Positions 1-8,814 are shown, counted from the first letter of the stretch. The stretch is 43,502 nucleotides of DNA from Lachnospiraceae bacterium (GCA_014804265.1 JAAVAC010000024.1:1-43502); one strand, 5' to 3'. Notes: generated by a model from the letters alone, not told the origin. Made by a program: numbers and translations.

Positions 1-389
1 ATGTAATGAGCGATATGGTTTCCAGCGCTTTTGGCTCCCTTGCCATGATGACTTCCGTTTTGGTATCTCCTTCCGGAGTATATGAATACGAAGCAGCACA
101 CGGAACGGTTCAGAGACATTATTACAAGCATTTAAAAGGAGAAGAAACCTCTACCAATTCCGTGGCAACGATTTTTGCATGGACAGGGGCTCTTCGGAAA
201 AGAGGAGAATTAGACGGTATTAAGGAGCTTATGGAATTTGCCGATAAGCTGGAACAGGCAACCTTAAAGACCATAGAAGACGGAAAAATGACGAAGGATT
301 TAGCCTTGATTACTTCTTTAAAAGATGTTACAGTATTAAATAGTGAGAATTTCATTAAGGAAATCCGCAAAACGATGGATCAGATGTAA
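1..389 (+). CDS. icd: Isocitrate dehydrogenase, 3' end (partial)
   Basis: This is the C-terminal part of an NADP-type isocitrate dehydrogenase, which oxidatively decarboxylates isocitrate to 2-oxoglutarate in the cytoplasm. The reading frame is open at the left edge and ends at TAA 387-389. Visible family motifs are [19 protein letters not shown], then [23 protein letters not shown] and [16 protein letters not shown], which match the conserved C-terminal cofactor/substrate region. The ATG at base 6 is internal (the previous codon is GTA and the family continues upstream), so the true start lies outside the window. The next gene, an MBOAT acyltransferase, follows after 42 bases. The enzyme supplies 2-oxoglutarate for glutamate synthesis. 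Confidence in identity is high; the symbol is by family. Confidence 0.93.
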   Translation, partial: VMSDMVSSAFGSLAMMTSVLVSPSGVYEYEAAHGTVQRHYYKHLKGEETSTNSVATIFAWTGALRKRGELDGIKELMEFADKLEQATLKTIEDGKMTKDLALITSLKDVTVLNSENFIKEIRKTMDQM

Positions 390-431
390 ATGTCTCACAA
401 GGTAAATCACAGTGAGAAGGAATTTTGAACC

Positions 432-1958
432 ATGGATTTTATAGAGGGTATTGCGGCGGTTTTTAAATTGGCAGTGGATGGAATGCTTCAGGGCATCAGC
501 TTTACATCCGTTTACTTTTTGCTATTTTTACTTATAGGAGCAGTGCTTTATTATATCATACCAAGAAAAGGGCAGTGGATATGGCTGCTCTTTCTGGGTA
601 TGTTTTTTTATGTAGTCAATGCAGGAAAGCTGACCATATTCATTTTGTTCAGCATTGGAACCTCCTGGCTTTACGGCTATCTGGTAAAAGGAAGAAAAAA
701 CAGAAAGAGTCTGGCAGGGACAAAGACGGGAAAAGCAGGCCTTTTTCTTGTGATTTTCTTAAATACCGGGCTGCTTCTGTTTCTAAAGATTGCTTCCTCT
801 GGTGCAGTGCTGGCAAACAGGCTTCAGATTGACCGGTTTGGGTTTTTGATTCCTATGGGCATTTCCTTTTATACGTTACAGATTATCGCCTATATGGTGG
901 ATGTGTACAGAGGAAAGGCGAAACCGGAAAAAAACCCCTTTAAGTATGCCTTATTTGTCAGCTTTTTTCCACAGATTTTGCAGGGGCCCATTCCCAGATA
1001 TGAGCAGCTTGCTCCTCAGTTGTATGAAGGGCACAAATTTGATTATGAGAAGGTTACCTTTGGCTTACAGCTTATGATCTGGGGCTTCTTCCAGAAGATG
1101 GTAGTGGCGGATGCAGCCGCTATTGTAGTAAACCGTGTATTTGGTGAATATGAAACCTATCAGGGGCTTTTCGTATTGTTTGCGGGAGTGTTGTACAGCA
1201 TCCAGTTATATGCGGATTTTGCAGGCTGTGTGTGCATTGCAATGGGTGCGGCTGAGGTGTTTGGAATTCAGCTTTCCGATAATTTTAACCATCCCTATTT
1301 CAGTACGTCCATAAAAGATTTCTGGCGCAGATGGCATATCTCCTTAAGCAGCTGGTTAAGGGATTACATTTACATCCCTTTGGGAGGAAACCGGAAAGGA
1401 ACCCTGCGCAAGTACGTGAATATCATAGTTACCTTTCTTGTAAGCGGACTCTGGCACGGTATTGGTTCCCATTATATGGTATGGGGGCTTTTGCATGGAT
1501 GTTATCAAGTGGCTGGAGAGCTTCTTATGCCCGTAAGAAACTGGTTGGTAAAAATATTCCGGATTGACAGGGAAACCTTTTCCCATCGGCTCTACAAGCA
1601 GGTTACCACATTCCTGCTGGTAATGGTGGCATGGATCTTTTTTAGGGCAGACAGTGTGAAGATGGCGCTTGTAATGCTGAAAAATATGATAACAGTGTAT
1701 AATCCATGGATTTTATTTAATGATGAATTATATGGACTCGGGCTGAATCCAAAGGAAAGCAGGCTGATGTTCTTTGGCATTTTTGTCATGTGGACGGTAA
1801 GCATGCTGCAGAGGAAGATGAATATTAGAAAGGAACTTTCCAGGCAGTCCCTTGTATTTCGGTGGGTCATTATTTTTGCAGGCATTTTTTCCGTTTTGAT
1901 CTTCGGGATTTACGGACCGGGCTATGATGCCAGTGAATTTATTTACGGGAATTTCTAG
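432..1958 (+). CDS. MBOAT-family membrane O-acyltransferase (DltB/AlgI-like)
   Basis: A 508-residue polytopic membrane protein of the membrane-bound O-acyltransferase family, which moves acyl groups across or onto extracytoplasmic polymers (D-alanine for DltB, acetate for AlgI). About ten hydrophobic segments are seen. The family signature lies near residues 295-320 (FWRRWHISLSSWLRDYIYIP) and the presumed catalytic histidine in SGLWHGIGSHYMVWG near residues 338-352. Start is ATG 432 preceded by GAGAAGGA. There is no dlt operon here, so the substrate is unknown. The kind of SGNH-like partner usually found beside such genes is encoded at 7540-8565, separated by a regulatory and ABC block. Peptidoglycan or exopolysaccharide O-acetylation is plausible but inferred. 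Confidence 0.92.
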   Translation: MDFIEGIAAVFKLAVDGMLQGISFTSVYFLLFLLIGAVLYYIIPRKGQWIWLLFLGMFFYVVNAGKLTIFILFSIGTSWLYGYLVKGRKNRKSLAGTKTGKAGLFLVIFLNTGLLLFLKIASSGAVLANRLQIDRFGFLIPMGISFYTLQIIAYMVDVYRGKAKPEKNPFKYALFVSFFPQILQGPIPRYEQLAPQLYEGHKFDYEKVTFGLQLMIWGFFQKMVVADAAAIVVNRVFGEYETYQGLFVLFAGVLYSIQLYADFAGCVCIAMGAAEVFGIQLSDNFNHPYFSTSIKDFWRRWHISLSSWLRDYIYIPLGGNRKGTLRKYVNIIVTFLVSGLWHGIGSHYMVWGLLHGCYQVAGELLMPVRNWLVKIFRIDRETFSHRLYKQVTTFLLVMVAWIFFRADSVKMALVMLKNMITVYNPWILFNDELYGLGLNPKESRLMFFGIFVMWTVSMLQRKMNIRKELSRQSLVFRWVIIFAGIFSVLIFGIYGPGYDASEFIYGNF

Positions 1959-2030
1959 GGAATTTATAGAGAAATACATGATAATATGAGCATAGGTCAC
2001 AATAGAAACATACTATGGAGGACGGATACT

Positions 2031-2705
2031 ATGCAGCAGAAATTATTGATCGTAGATGACGAAAAAGATATCCGCAGGCTTTTGCGGGAGTATTTTGAAA
2101 TGCAGGGATATGTTATCATGGAAGCGGAAAATGGCATAGAGGCAGTGAAAAGAGCGCAGGAGAATCCGGATTTGATTCTGCTTGATATCAATATGCCCCA
2201 AATGGATGGATTAGAGGTCTGTAAGAAAATCAGGCCTTTTTTTTCCGGCCCTATATTGTTTTTGACTGCAAAAATAGAGGAACGGGACCGGATCTGCGGG
2301 CTTATGCTTGGGGGAGACGATTATATTATGAAGCCCTTTTCCATGGCGGAGCTGGATGCAAGGATACGCGCCCATTTAAGAAGGGAGCAGAGAAAGAACG
2401 AGAAAGAGGTTTTTCGGCTTTTCGGGGATTTTTCCATATCCTATTCAGCAAGGAGGCTGTGTTTTTTAGAAGAGGAAATTCCTCTGACCAAGACGGAATT
2501 TGACATTGTGGAAATACTTAGCACCAATGCGGGAATCGTATTTGGAAAGGAAGCTATTTATGAAAAGCTGTGGGGCTTTGACAAAGATGGAGACAGCGCC
2601 ATCATTACCGAGCATGTACGGCGCATACGGAAAAAGCTTTCGGAGCACAGTGATAAGGAACTGATTGAAACGGTATGGGGAGTAGGATATCGATGGATTA
2701 CTTAG
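2031..2705 (+). CDS. OmpR/PhoB-family response regulator
   Basis: A 224-residue DNA-binding response regulator. The receiver domain (residues 1-115) has acidic residues D9-D10, phospho-acceptor D52 in LLDINMPQMDG, T79 and K101 in MKPF. A winged-helix output domain occupies residues 125-224 and ends in the typical VWGVGYRW motif. The start chosen is ATG 2031, because GGAGG at 2017-2021 is well spaced and family homology begins with KLLIVDDE; an ATG 45 bases upstream lacks a good ribosome binding site. The 3' end overlaps the histidine kinase start by 13 bases, so the two are translationally coupled. It probably controls the ABC exporter genes that follow, by analogy with BceRS-type arrangements; this is inference. 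Confidence 0.93.
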   Translation: MQQKLLIVDDEKDIRRLLREYFEMQGYVIMEAENGIEAVKRAQENPDLILLDINMPQMDGLEVCKKIRPFFSGPILFLTAKIEERDRICGLMLGGDDYIMKPFSMAELDARIRAHLRREQRKNEKEVFRLFGDFSISYSARRLCFLEEEIPLTKTEFDIVEILSTNAGIVFGKEAIYEKLWGFDKDGDSAIITEHVRRIRKKLSEHSDKELIETVWGVGYRWIT

Positions 2706-3907
2706 ATGAGCTTTTTATGAACTGGGAGAAGAAGATAGAAAACAGCAGTTTAAAGGCTTCCTTAAGATGGTATATTGTTCTTGCGGTGGCAATGGTGATT
2801 ATCTGTTCCCTGCTTACCATGCTCTTTTGTGAGGGATGGCTGAATCTTTTTTCCATGCAGGGAGAACGGCCTGGAATTGTCATGCGTTATAACGGAAATT
2901 TCTTCCAAGTGGTTACCGTGGATGAAAATAGTTTAGATGTAAATACCTATCATGCATATGAGATATTCAGCATCTTACAATATCTTTGTATTTCGATTTA
3001 TTCCGTGATTGCCATATTAGTTGTTTCCAGATTATATTATAAAAGAAAATTAGAGGAGCCCCTCAGGCTTTTGCACATAGAGGCAGAAGCCATTGCCAGA
3101 GAGGATTTAAGCTTTTGCTGCGAATACAAAAGTGAAGATGAAATGGGGGAAATCTGTCGGACCTTTGACGGACTTAGAAAGCAGCTTGCAGAAAGCAGAC
3201 AGAAAAACTGGGATATCATGGAGGACCAAAGACAGCTAAATGCCGCATTTGCCCATGACCTGCGCACACCCCTTACGGTCATGAAGGGCTATATCGAAAT
3301 GATTACCCAGTTCTATCCAAGCGGCAGGATGCCGGAGAAAAAATTGTATGAAAACCTGGAGCTGCTTTACAAACAGGTACTCCGTATGGAGACCTTTTCA
3401 GGAACTATGAAGGAAATCCACAGCTTTGAAGAAATGAAGGTGGAGAAGAAAAAACAGACCCTTTGTGATTTGAAAAATCAATTGGAAGAAATCATAAAAG
3501 GGCTTGGAAAAGCCAGTGAGAAGGTTATAGAGTTAGCATATGATAACTGCATGGAAAAGGAAAAAGAAGAGGAGCTTCTTTATGTGGACAGCCGCTTTTT
3601 GTTAGAAACAGTGGAAAATCTTCTGGGAAATGCCCTTCGCTTTTGTAAAAACAAAGTAGAAGTCAGGCTGGAAAGAGAGGGGACATTTCTCAGGATTTAT
3701 GTAAAGGATGACGGAAAGGGATTTTCAGCACAGGAGATGAGAATGGCGGTGAAGCCCTATTATACAGGAGATTCAGAGGAAGGAGAGCATTTCGGGCTGG
3801 GGCTTTGTATTTGCAGGAAGCTTTGTGAAAAGCATGGGGGGAGCTTGAGCCTTTCCAATAGTTTGAGGGGAGGAGCGATTGTTTGTGCGGAGTTTTACTG
3901 TGGGTGA
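2693..3907 (+). CDS. Sensor histidine kinase
   Basis: A 404-residue membrane sensor kinase, cognate of the upstream regulator. Transmembrane segments lie near residues 26-46 and 92-112 with a short extracytoplasmic loop of about 45 residues between them. A HAMP-like linker follows, then the HisKA box with phospho-acceptor H188 (AFAHDLRTPLTVMKGY). The ATPase domain has the N box (ENLLGNALRF), G1 (DDGKGF) and G2 (GLGLCICRKL). ATG 2693 is preferred over the in-frame ATG 2675 because GGGGAGTAGG precedes it at good spacing. The small sensor loop suggests sensing of a membrane stress or a transporter state. The gene ends 38 bases before a large palindromic repeat (3946-4184). Confidence 0.92.
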   Translation: MDYLDELFMNWEKKIENSSLKASLRWYIVLAVAMVIICSLLTMLFCEGWLNLFSMQGERPGIVMRYNGNFFQVVTVDENSLDVNTYHAYEIFSILQYLCISIYSVIAILVVSRLYYKRKLEEPLRLLHIEAEAIAREDLSFCCEYKSEDEMGEICRTFDGLRKQLAESRQKNWDIMEDQRQLNAAFAHDLRTPLTVMKGYIEMITQFYPSGRMPEKKLYENLELLYKQVLRMETFSGTMKEIHSFEEMKVEKKKQTLCDLKNQLEEIIKGLGKASEKVIELAYDNCMEKEKEEELLYVDSRFLLETVENLLGNALRFCKNKVEVRLEREGTFLRIYVKDDGKGFSAQEMRMAVKPYYTGDSEEGEHFGLGLCICRKLCEKHGGSLSLSNSLRGGAIVCAEFYCG

Positions 3908-3945
3908 AATGGTGTTTTTTGGAGGGGAGGATTGGTTGGGAGGAC

Positions 3946-4184
3946 GCAAAAGAGACAGGGCGAGGGGATGGATTGGCTGTGGTGTTTTGGATAGGGATTT
4001 TCCTAAACACCCTGATTTAAGGTGTTGGCAACTGTCCGGGTCGGCATATAGCGGCGTCCATGCCGCAATATGCCTAAAATTGCCGTCCATGGCAATTTTC
4101 CCCTAGGATTTTGAGCAGGCTGTTAAGGAAAATCCCTATCCAAAACAATGCAGCCAATCCATCCCCTAGCCCTGTCTCTTTTGC
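3946..4184 (+). repeat. Composite repeat, palindromic unit A (copy A1)
   Basis: Left and right arms (3946-4010 and about 4120-4184) form a stem of roughly 60 bp with about five mismatches. Inside are two smaller hairpins: GGCATAT/GCGGC pairing with GCCGC/ATATGCC, then TTGCC/GGCAA. Both have the loop GTCCAT, and the run TTTTCCCC follows. Related units occur at 23024-23249 and 29957-30191 with different stem sequences but the same loops. It is flanked on the left by GGACGC, as in the other copies. No credible ORF crosses it. Confidence 0.85.
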
Positions 4185-4319
4185 TGTTTCTTCTCGGGCT
4201 CTACCCTTAGAAAAACAAAGGCATTTCCAGCTTTATATCTGACAGGAAGATGCCTGAAATCAGCCTAAAGATGCGCTATTCTCTGATAAATTTTTTTCAT
4301 GACAGCCTTTCGATACCCA

Positions 4320-4467
4320 GTAGGAGCTGCCGGCTTATAGAGAAGTCTTGAGGGCCTTGATGAAGGCGCCGGTTCTTATGCACCGTATTTTGGTGCATTA
4401 GTACCGCTGCGTCTTCATAGAGCGAGAGCGTGCCCCCAAGACTTCTCTATAAGCCGGCAGCTCCTAC
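4320..4467 (+). repeat. Composite repeat, hairpin unit B (copy B1)
   Basis: A 148 bp hairpin. The outer stem, 4320-4350 with 4437-4467, is a perfect 31 bp pairing starting GTAGGAG and ending CTCCTAC. The interior has a second stem, ATGAAG with CTTCAT, a hairpin around GCACC-GTATTTT-GGTGC carrying a T-T mismatch, and a short GC-GAGA-GC hairpin with a GNRA-type tetraloop. The flanks are CCA on the left and CGTCC plus a C-rich tract on the right. Same length and layout as 23442-23589 and 30393-30540. It lies between the kinase and the ABC ATPase. Confidence 0.88.
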
Positions 4468-4597
4468 GTCCTCATATCCAAACCTCCCCATTCCAAAAAA
4501 TCAAAAATTCCTCCCCAAAAGTAGATATTATATAGACATTTTCCCCCTATCCTATAAAAAAGAAAGTTTCAAGAACAGAAAGAAGGAAGAGAAATCT

Positions 4598-5485
4598 ATG
4601 GATACAGAAATTCGATTAGAGCATGTCAGTAAAAGCTATGGAAAAAAACAGGCGTTAAAAGACGTAAGCTTACAAATCCACCAGGGAATGTTCGGGCTGC
4701 TTGGAAGGAACGGCGCTGGGAAGACCACGCTTATGAAGGTGCTTGCCACACTTTTAAATGCCAGTGGTGGAGAGATATCCGTATGTGGGATACCCATTTC
4801 CCAAAGGAAGAAAATCAGGGAAATAACCGGATATCTGCCACAGGACTTTTCCATGTATGGAAATATGAATGCTTATGAAGCAATGGATTATCTGGGAGTG
4901 TTGTCAGGGCTTGACAGGGAGGAAAGGAAAGAAAGAATTCCAAAGCTGTTAGAGCAGGTGAATCTGCAGAATAATCATTCCACAAAGGTAAAGGCTATGT
5001 CAGGAGGAATGAGGCGGAGGCTTGGAATCGCACAGGCCATTCTCCATGAGCCGAAAGTGCTCATTGTAGATGAGCCCACTGCCGGGCTTGATCCGGAGGA
5101 AAGAGTGCGTTTTCGGAATCTTTTATGTGAAATTGCCAGAGACAGGATCGTTATTTTATCTACCCATATTGTAGGAGATATTGAGGCAACCTGTGAAAAA
5201 ATAGCAGTTCTGGATGAAGGAAGCCTGATTTATCAAGGAACAGTCAGTGAGCTTTTAAAGGAAGCGGAAGGGAAAATTTATACAGCGGAAATATCAAAAG
5301 TAGAGTTAGATGAGTTGAAGAAAAATCACGTGGTTACTGGAATGCTTACTTCGGGAACAAAGGCTATTGTGCGCTTTATTGGAAATCCGGAGGAAGCTTT
5401 ACGGATAACAGGCGCCACTTTAAGCGAGCCCAATATGGAGGATGCGTATTTGTATCTGATGAAGGAACAGGGAGGTGGCAGATAA
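4598..5485 (+). CDS. ABC transporter ATP-binding protein (ABC-2 type exporter)
   Basis: A 295-residue ATPase subunit. The Walker A is at residues 36-43 (GRNGAGKT), followed by a Q-loop region (LPQDFSMYG), a signature segment MSGGMRRRLGIAQAI, a Walker B in VLIVDEPTAGLDPEE and the switch histidine in STHI. The C-terminal extension of about 80 residues is typical of exporter ATPases that drive ABC-2 permeases. ATG 4598 is chosen, with AGAAGGAAGAG upstream; the 56-residue extension from 4430 runs into the B1 repeat and is not credible. The TAA overlaps the next ATG by one base, so the permease is coupled. The upstream two-component system is the likely regulator. Substrate unknown (a peptide antibiotic or lipid is possible). 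Confidence 0.93.
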   Translation: MDTEIRLEHVSKSYGKKQALKDVSLQIHQGMFGLLGRNGAGKTTLMKVLATLLNASGGEISVCGIPISQRKKIREITGYLPQDFSMYGNMNAYEAMDYLGVLSGLDREERKERIPKLLEQVNLQNNHSTKVKAMSGGMRRRLGIAQAILHEPKVLIVDEPTAGLDPEERVRFRNLLCEIARDRIVILSTHIVGDIEATCEKIAVLDEGSLIYQGTVSELLKEAEGKIYTAEISKVELDELKKNHVVTGMLTSGTKAIVRFIGNPEEALRITGATLSEPNMEDAYLYLMKEQGGGR

Positions 5486-6693
5486 TGTTTTTTACCTTGT
5501 TTTTGAAAGAATGTAAAGAGATTTTAAGAAGCATTACCTATTATATGTTCTTACTATGTACGGTGCTGTTTTATATGACTCAGCTTGGCAGCTTTGAACC
5601 TGTTTCCGAACCGGTAAAGGAGGCATTTGGAGAAAGGGAGGAAGTCTCAAGAGAAGAACAGGCAATGAAAAGTGCAATCGGCCGGCTTATGGTGGAGTTT
5701 TCGGCAAACCAATATTCCACTTATCCTTTTGGATTTATAAAGGAAGTAAAATTAGGCGGCGAGGATCAGGAAAAGGTAGGTCAGATTGTGGAAAAGCTGA
5801 CGGGATATTCGCCGGAAGAATTTATTCTGATTGCAACAGATATGGAAAAAAGCAATGATGATGTACAGGTTTTACGGAGCATTTCCTATGAGGAATTTAT
5901 GGAAGAAATGAAGAATCTGGACGAACTGTTAGGAGGGGGGAGCTATTATGAAGAGGATTCCCTTTTAGGAAATACAGATTTTCCGGACAACTATGAAGAG
6001 GCAAGAAAAGAATATGAAAGAGTGCTTGAAAAGGATCAGGTAACCGGAGCCTACGGGCGGATATTTTGCGATTATATGGGAATCCTGATGGGCATTCTGC
6101 CGGTGTTCCTTGCAGTGACCAGAGGTGTCAGAGATAAACGGGCAAAAGCTTCCCAGGTCATTTTTGCAAAGAAGGCATCTTCTTTTACCATTCAGGCTTC
6201 CAGATATGCGGCAAACCTGACCATGATTTTTCTTCCTTTGCTGATTCTTTCCACGATGCTCAATTCCCAGGCAATGTATCTGGCAAATGTACTGTCTGTA
6301 AAGGGGAATTTATGGTATATGTACCTGTATCTGCTTTGCTGGCTCATGCCTACGGTAATGACTTCTTTGTCTGTTGGATTTTTCATAACGGAGTTGACGG
6401 AAGGTCCTTTGGCAATTTTAATACAGGGAGGATTCTGGTTTTATACGATCCTTGCGGCTAAAAAGCTGACCGGATATGTGGGAACTTCCTTAGTGCCAAG
6501 GTTTAATTCCGTTGGATATTACAGTATTTATGAAAAAATGAAGCCTGCGCTTATTTCCAACCGGCTTGGGTACTTGTTTATCAGCATCTTATTATTTGCA
6601 TTGACTGTTCTTGTGTATGAAAAAAAGAGAAGGGGAGGACTGCTTTATGATAGAGCATTATTATCAAATACAAAAAATCAATCTAAAACATAA
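5485..6693 (+). CDS. ABC-2 type transporter membrane protein
   Basis: A 402-residue membrane subunit. One N-terminal transmembrane segment (residues about 14-32) is followed by a roughly 170-residue hydrophilic extracytoplasmic domain rich in Glu and Lys. A cluster of about five further hydrophobic segments makes up the C-terminal half. This layout (TM, large loop, TM bundle) is typical of ABC-2 permeases. It starts inside the stop codon of the ATPase gene (TAATG) and overlaps the next gene by 47 bases, so the three form one translational unit. There is no recognisable substrate signature. Confidence 0.85.
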   Translation: MFFTLFLKECKEILRSITYYMFLLCTVLFYMTQLGSFEPVSEPVKEAFGEREEVSREEQAMKSAIGRLMVEFSANQYSTYPFGFIKEVKLGGEDQEKVGQIVEKLTGYSPEEFILIATDMEKSNDDVQVLRSISYEEFMEEMKNLDELLGGGSYYEEDSLLGNTDFPDNYEEARKEYERVLEKDQVTGAYGRIFCDYMGILMGILPVFLAVTRGVRDKRAKASQVIFAKKASSFTIQASRYAANLTMIFLPLLILSTMLNSQAMYLANVLSVKGNLWYMYLYLLCWLMPTVMTSLSVGFFITELTEGPLAILIQGGFWFYTILAAKKLTGYVGTSLVPRFNSVGYYSIYEKMKPALISNRLGYLFISILLFALTVLVYEKKRRGGLLYDRALLSNTKNQSKT

Positions 6694-7273
6694 TATGCTG
6701 CCTCATATGGCAGCCGGAGCAGTTTGTCTCTTTGTTTCGCCCCTTATGATTGGAATGAGGAATCTGGATTTCTATCAGACCGCAAAGGTCATAGAGATGT
6801 TTTTCAGCCTTTTTGGTATATTACTGTTTGTCCCTGTTTTTATGCCGGAGGTAAATGAATCCGTCAGAGACCTGATTGCCAGCAAAAGAGAGCCTACAGG
6901 CAGCCTGTTGTTCATGCGCTTTCTGACCTCCCTGTTTTTGACAGTAGCGATTCTTTCAGGCTTTCTTTTAGCCCTTTGTTTCGGAAATTGTGAATTTTCC
7001 TTTTATCAGGGTTTTTACGGAGGCATGGCGAACTGCCTGTTCTTAGGCGGAATGGGAATGCTGTTCTTCAGCCTGTTTAATCATATGGCTCTGGCCTATA
7101 TGATGCCGGTTCTGTACTACCTGATCTGCTATGGCGGTGGAAAAAAATATCTGGGAAAGTTCTATTTGTTTTCCATGATGTGGGGCAGTTTTGAGGAAAA
7201 GCATTTTATTATGGCAGGAGCGGTCATAATGGTTCTTCTGGCAATTGCCTATAGGAGCTGGAAGCGGAATTAG
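6647..7273 (+). CDS. Membrane protein of the ABC exporter operon
   Basis: A 208-residue protein with five or six hydrophobic segments and almost no soluble domain. It begins within the end of the preceding permease gene. ATG 6647 is chosen because GGGGAGG at 6632-6638 precedes it well; a TTG start at 6611 would have no such site. It is likely a second membrane subunit or accessory component of the same exporter, by overlap and topology. I do not recognise a specific family. After it, 266 bases hold only a small hairpin (7355-7387). Confidence 0.8.
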   Translation: MIEHYYQIQKINLKHNMLPHMAAGAVCLFVSPLMIGMRNLDFYQTAKVIEMFFSLFGILLFVPVFMPEVNESVRDLIASKREPTGSLLFMRFLTSLFLTVAILSGFLLALCFGNCEFSFYQGFYGGMANCLFLGGMGMLFFSLFNHMALAYMMPVLYYLICYGGGKKYLGKFYLFSMMWGSFEEKHFIMAGAVIMVLLAIAYRSWKRN

Positions 7274-7354
7274 GAAAAGAGAATGTAAATAACCAATAAT
7301 TTAAACTGCAAAAATCTTATGTTTTCCAAATACCAGAAGGCATTTCCATATCCA

Positions 7355-7387
7355 GTAGGAGGCGGCAGCTTTGCTGCCGCCTCCTAC
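7355..7387 (+). repeat. Minimal form of the B-type hairpin
   Basis: A perfect 15 bp stem with a TTT loop. It begins GTAGGAG and ends CTCCTAC, followed by GTCC and a C-rich tract exactly as in the full B units. The left flank GGCATTTCCATATCCA also resembles the flank of the 30.39 kb copy (GGCATTTCGATAACCA). It keeps the termini of unit B but none of the interior. No T-run follows, so it is not a standard terminator. Confidence 0.75.
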
Positions 7388-7539
7388 GTCCCTCCCATCT
7401 AAATCACCATCTCATATTCTACTGGCAAACAAAAGAAAATTATGGTAAACTGACAACAAGGATAAAGCAGAAAAATTACTCAGTCATACCATTGGCTCAA
7501 TCGTCAGGATTTTTATAAGAAACAATAGGATAAAGCAAT

Positions 7540-8565
7540 ATGAAAAAAATAACTATATGCATTCGAATCATCAGCTTTTGTCTCACATTCTGTCTGTTAT
7601 TTTCTCTGACAACCGAAATCATAAAGGATAAAAGATGTGAAGGGGAATATGATGTTACCAACAAAGTAAAAGGCTTTTACTGTGAGCCGGAGAACAGTCT
7701 GGATTTTGTATTTATAGGCTCCAGCCAGTTGTATGCCCATATAGCGCCGGCTGTCTTGTACCGGGACTACGGAATCACATCCTATGATTTTGCCGCCAAT
7801 GAACAGCCTTTATGGATCAGCTATTATTATATTAAAGAAGCATTGAAACATCAGCGGCCAAAAGCCATTGTACTGGAAGTATTCACTGTTTACGGAGAGG
7901 ATTATGAAGAAGAAGGGGTCAATCATATCAATTTAGATGACCTGCCCTGGTCCATGAATAAGGTTCAGGCTATTTTAAACGGGGTGCCGGAAAATCTTCA
8001 ATATTCCTATTTTTTTGAGCTTGCAAAATATCATTCCACCTGGAGCGGCTTTTATGAGGGGAAATATATATACACCTTTCAAAATCCTGTCAATGTGAAT
8101 AAAGGTTATTCCCCTTTTGTTGTTTACGGAGAGTATGAAGAGGAGGCAAAGGAGGAAGTGGTGGACTGTAAGGAATGTGTTCCGATACCGGAAAGAGCAA
8201 AGGAATGGCTGCTTAACATCATAGAGCTTTGCAGGAAGGAAGAGGTGGATCTGATTTTTTTAAAGACACCAAATGGAAATCTGGAAAGGCAGATGCTATA
8301 TAATTCCTTAGAAGCATTTTCCATGGAGCAGAATGTGCCATTTCTGAACCTGAATACGGTTTTGGATGGAGAAGCCCATGTCAATGTGCTTCAGGCAGAG
8401 AGGATTACCCAGCATGTGGGTTCTTTTTTATTGGAGCGGTATGAATTAGAGAATAAACGGTTAGACAGTGATTATCCTTATCGGGGGATCTGGGAAGAAT
8501 GTGTAAGAAGTTTCGAGCAGGCAAAAAAGGCATGCGGCCGGGCAGAACCTATGGGTGAGGAGTGA
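7540..8565 (+). CDS. Membrane-anchored SGNH/GDSL-like protein (MBOAT partner type)
   Basis: A 341-residue protein with a single N-terminal membrane segment (residues 5-25) and an extracytoplasmic domain. DFVFIGSSQLYAHIAPAVL at residues 55-73 carries the nucleophile-type GSS motif of SGNH hydrolases and DltD-like proteins. Near the C-terminus LDGEAHVNVLQAERITQHVG corresponds in position to the usual D..H block, although the usual DxxH spacing is altered. Proteins of this type commonly accompany MBOAT acyltransferases and complete acyl transfer to wall polymers; the MBOAT gene here is at 432-1958. Function as a transferase rather than a hydrolase is inferred. Confidence 0.7.
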   Translation: MKKITICIRIISFCLTFCLLFSLTTEIIKDKRCEGEYDVTNKVKGFYCEPENSLDFVFIGSSQLYAHIAPAVLYRDYGITSYDFAANEQPLWISYYYIKEALKHQRPKAIVLEVFTVYGEDYEEEGVNHINLDDLPWSMNKVQAILNGVPENLQYSYFFELAKYHSTWSGFYEGKYIYTFQNPVNVNKGYSPFVVYGEYEEEAKEEVVDCKECVPIPERAKEWLLNIIELCRKEEVDLIFLKTPNGNLERQMLYNSLEAFSMEQNVPFLNLNTVLDGEAHVNVLQAERITQHVGSFLLERYELENKRLDSDYPYRGIWEECVRSFEQAKKACGRAEPMGEE

Positions 8566-8814
8566 ATATCCCGTGGAAATGGAAGAAAAAGGCATGGATT
8601 CGGCAAAAAAGCAGAGAGGAAAAAACAGAGAAAATAAAAAAGAAAATGGGTAAAAAATACAAAAGTTGCACAAAAATATGTTAAAAAATTGTATAGATTT
8701 ATCAGAAAAAAATCATGACGAAAGGTTAAAAATATGATACTATAGATTTAGAAAATTGTGTTTATGTTATCAGAAATGTAAGAATGATGATATATGTTAG
8801 GAGTGAATTGAATT

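Noticed and set aside
4320-4467. B unit as a simple transcription terminator
   Set aside because: No T-run follows the stem, and the interior structure and compensated changes are far more elaborate than a terminator.
4430-4597. N-terminal extension of the ABC ATPase from 4430
   Set aside because: It lies inside the B1 repeat, adds unlike residues, and the ATG at 4598 has a good ribosome binding site.
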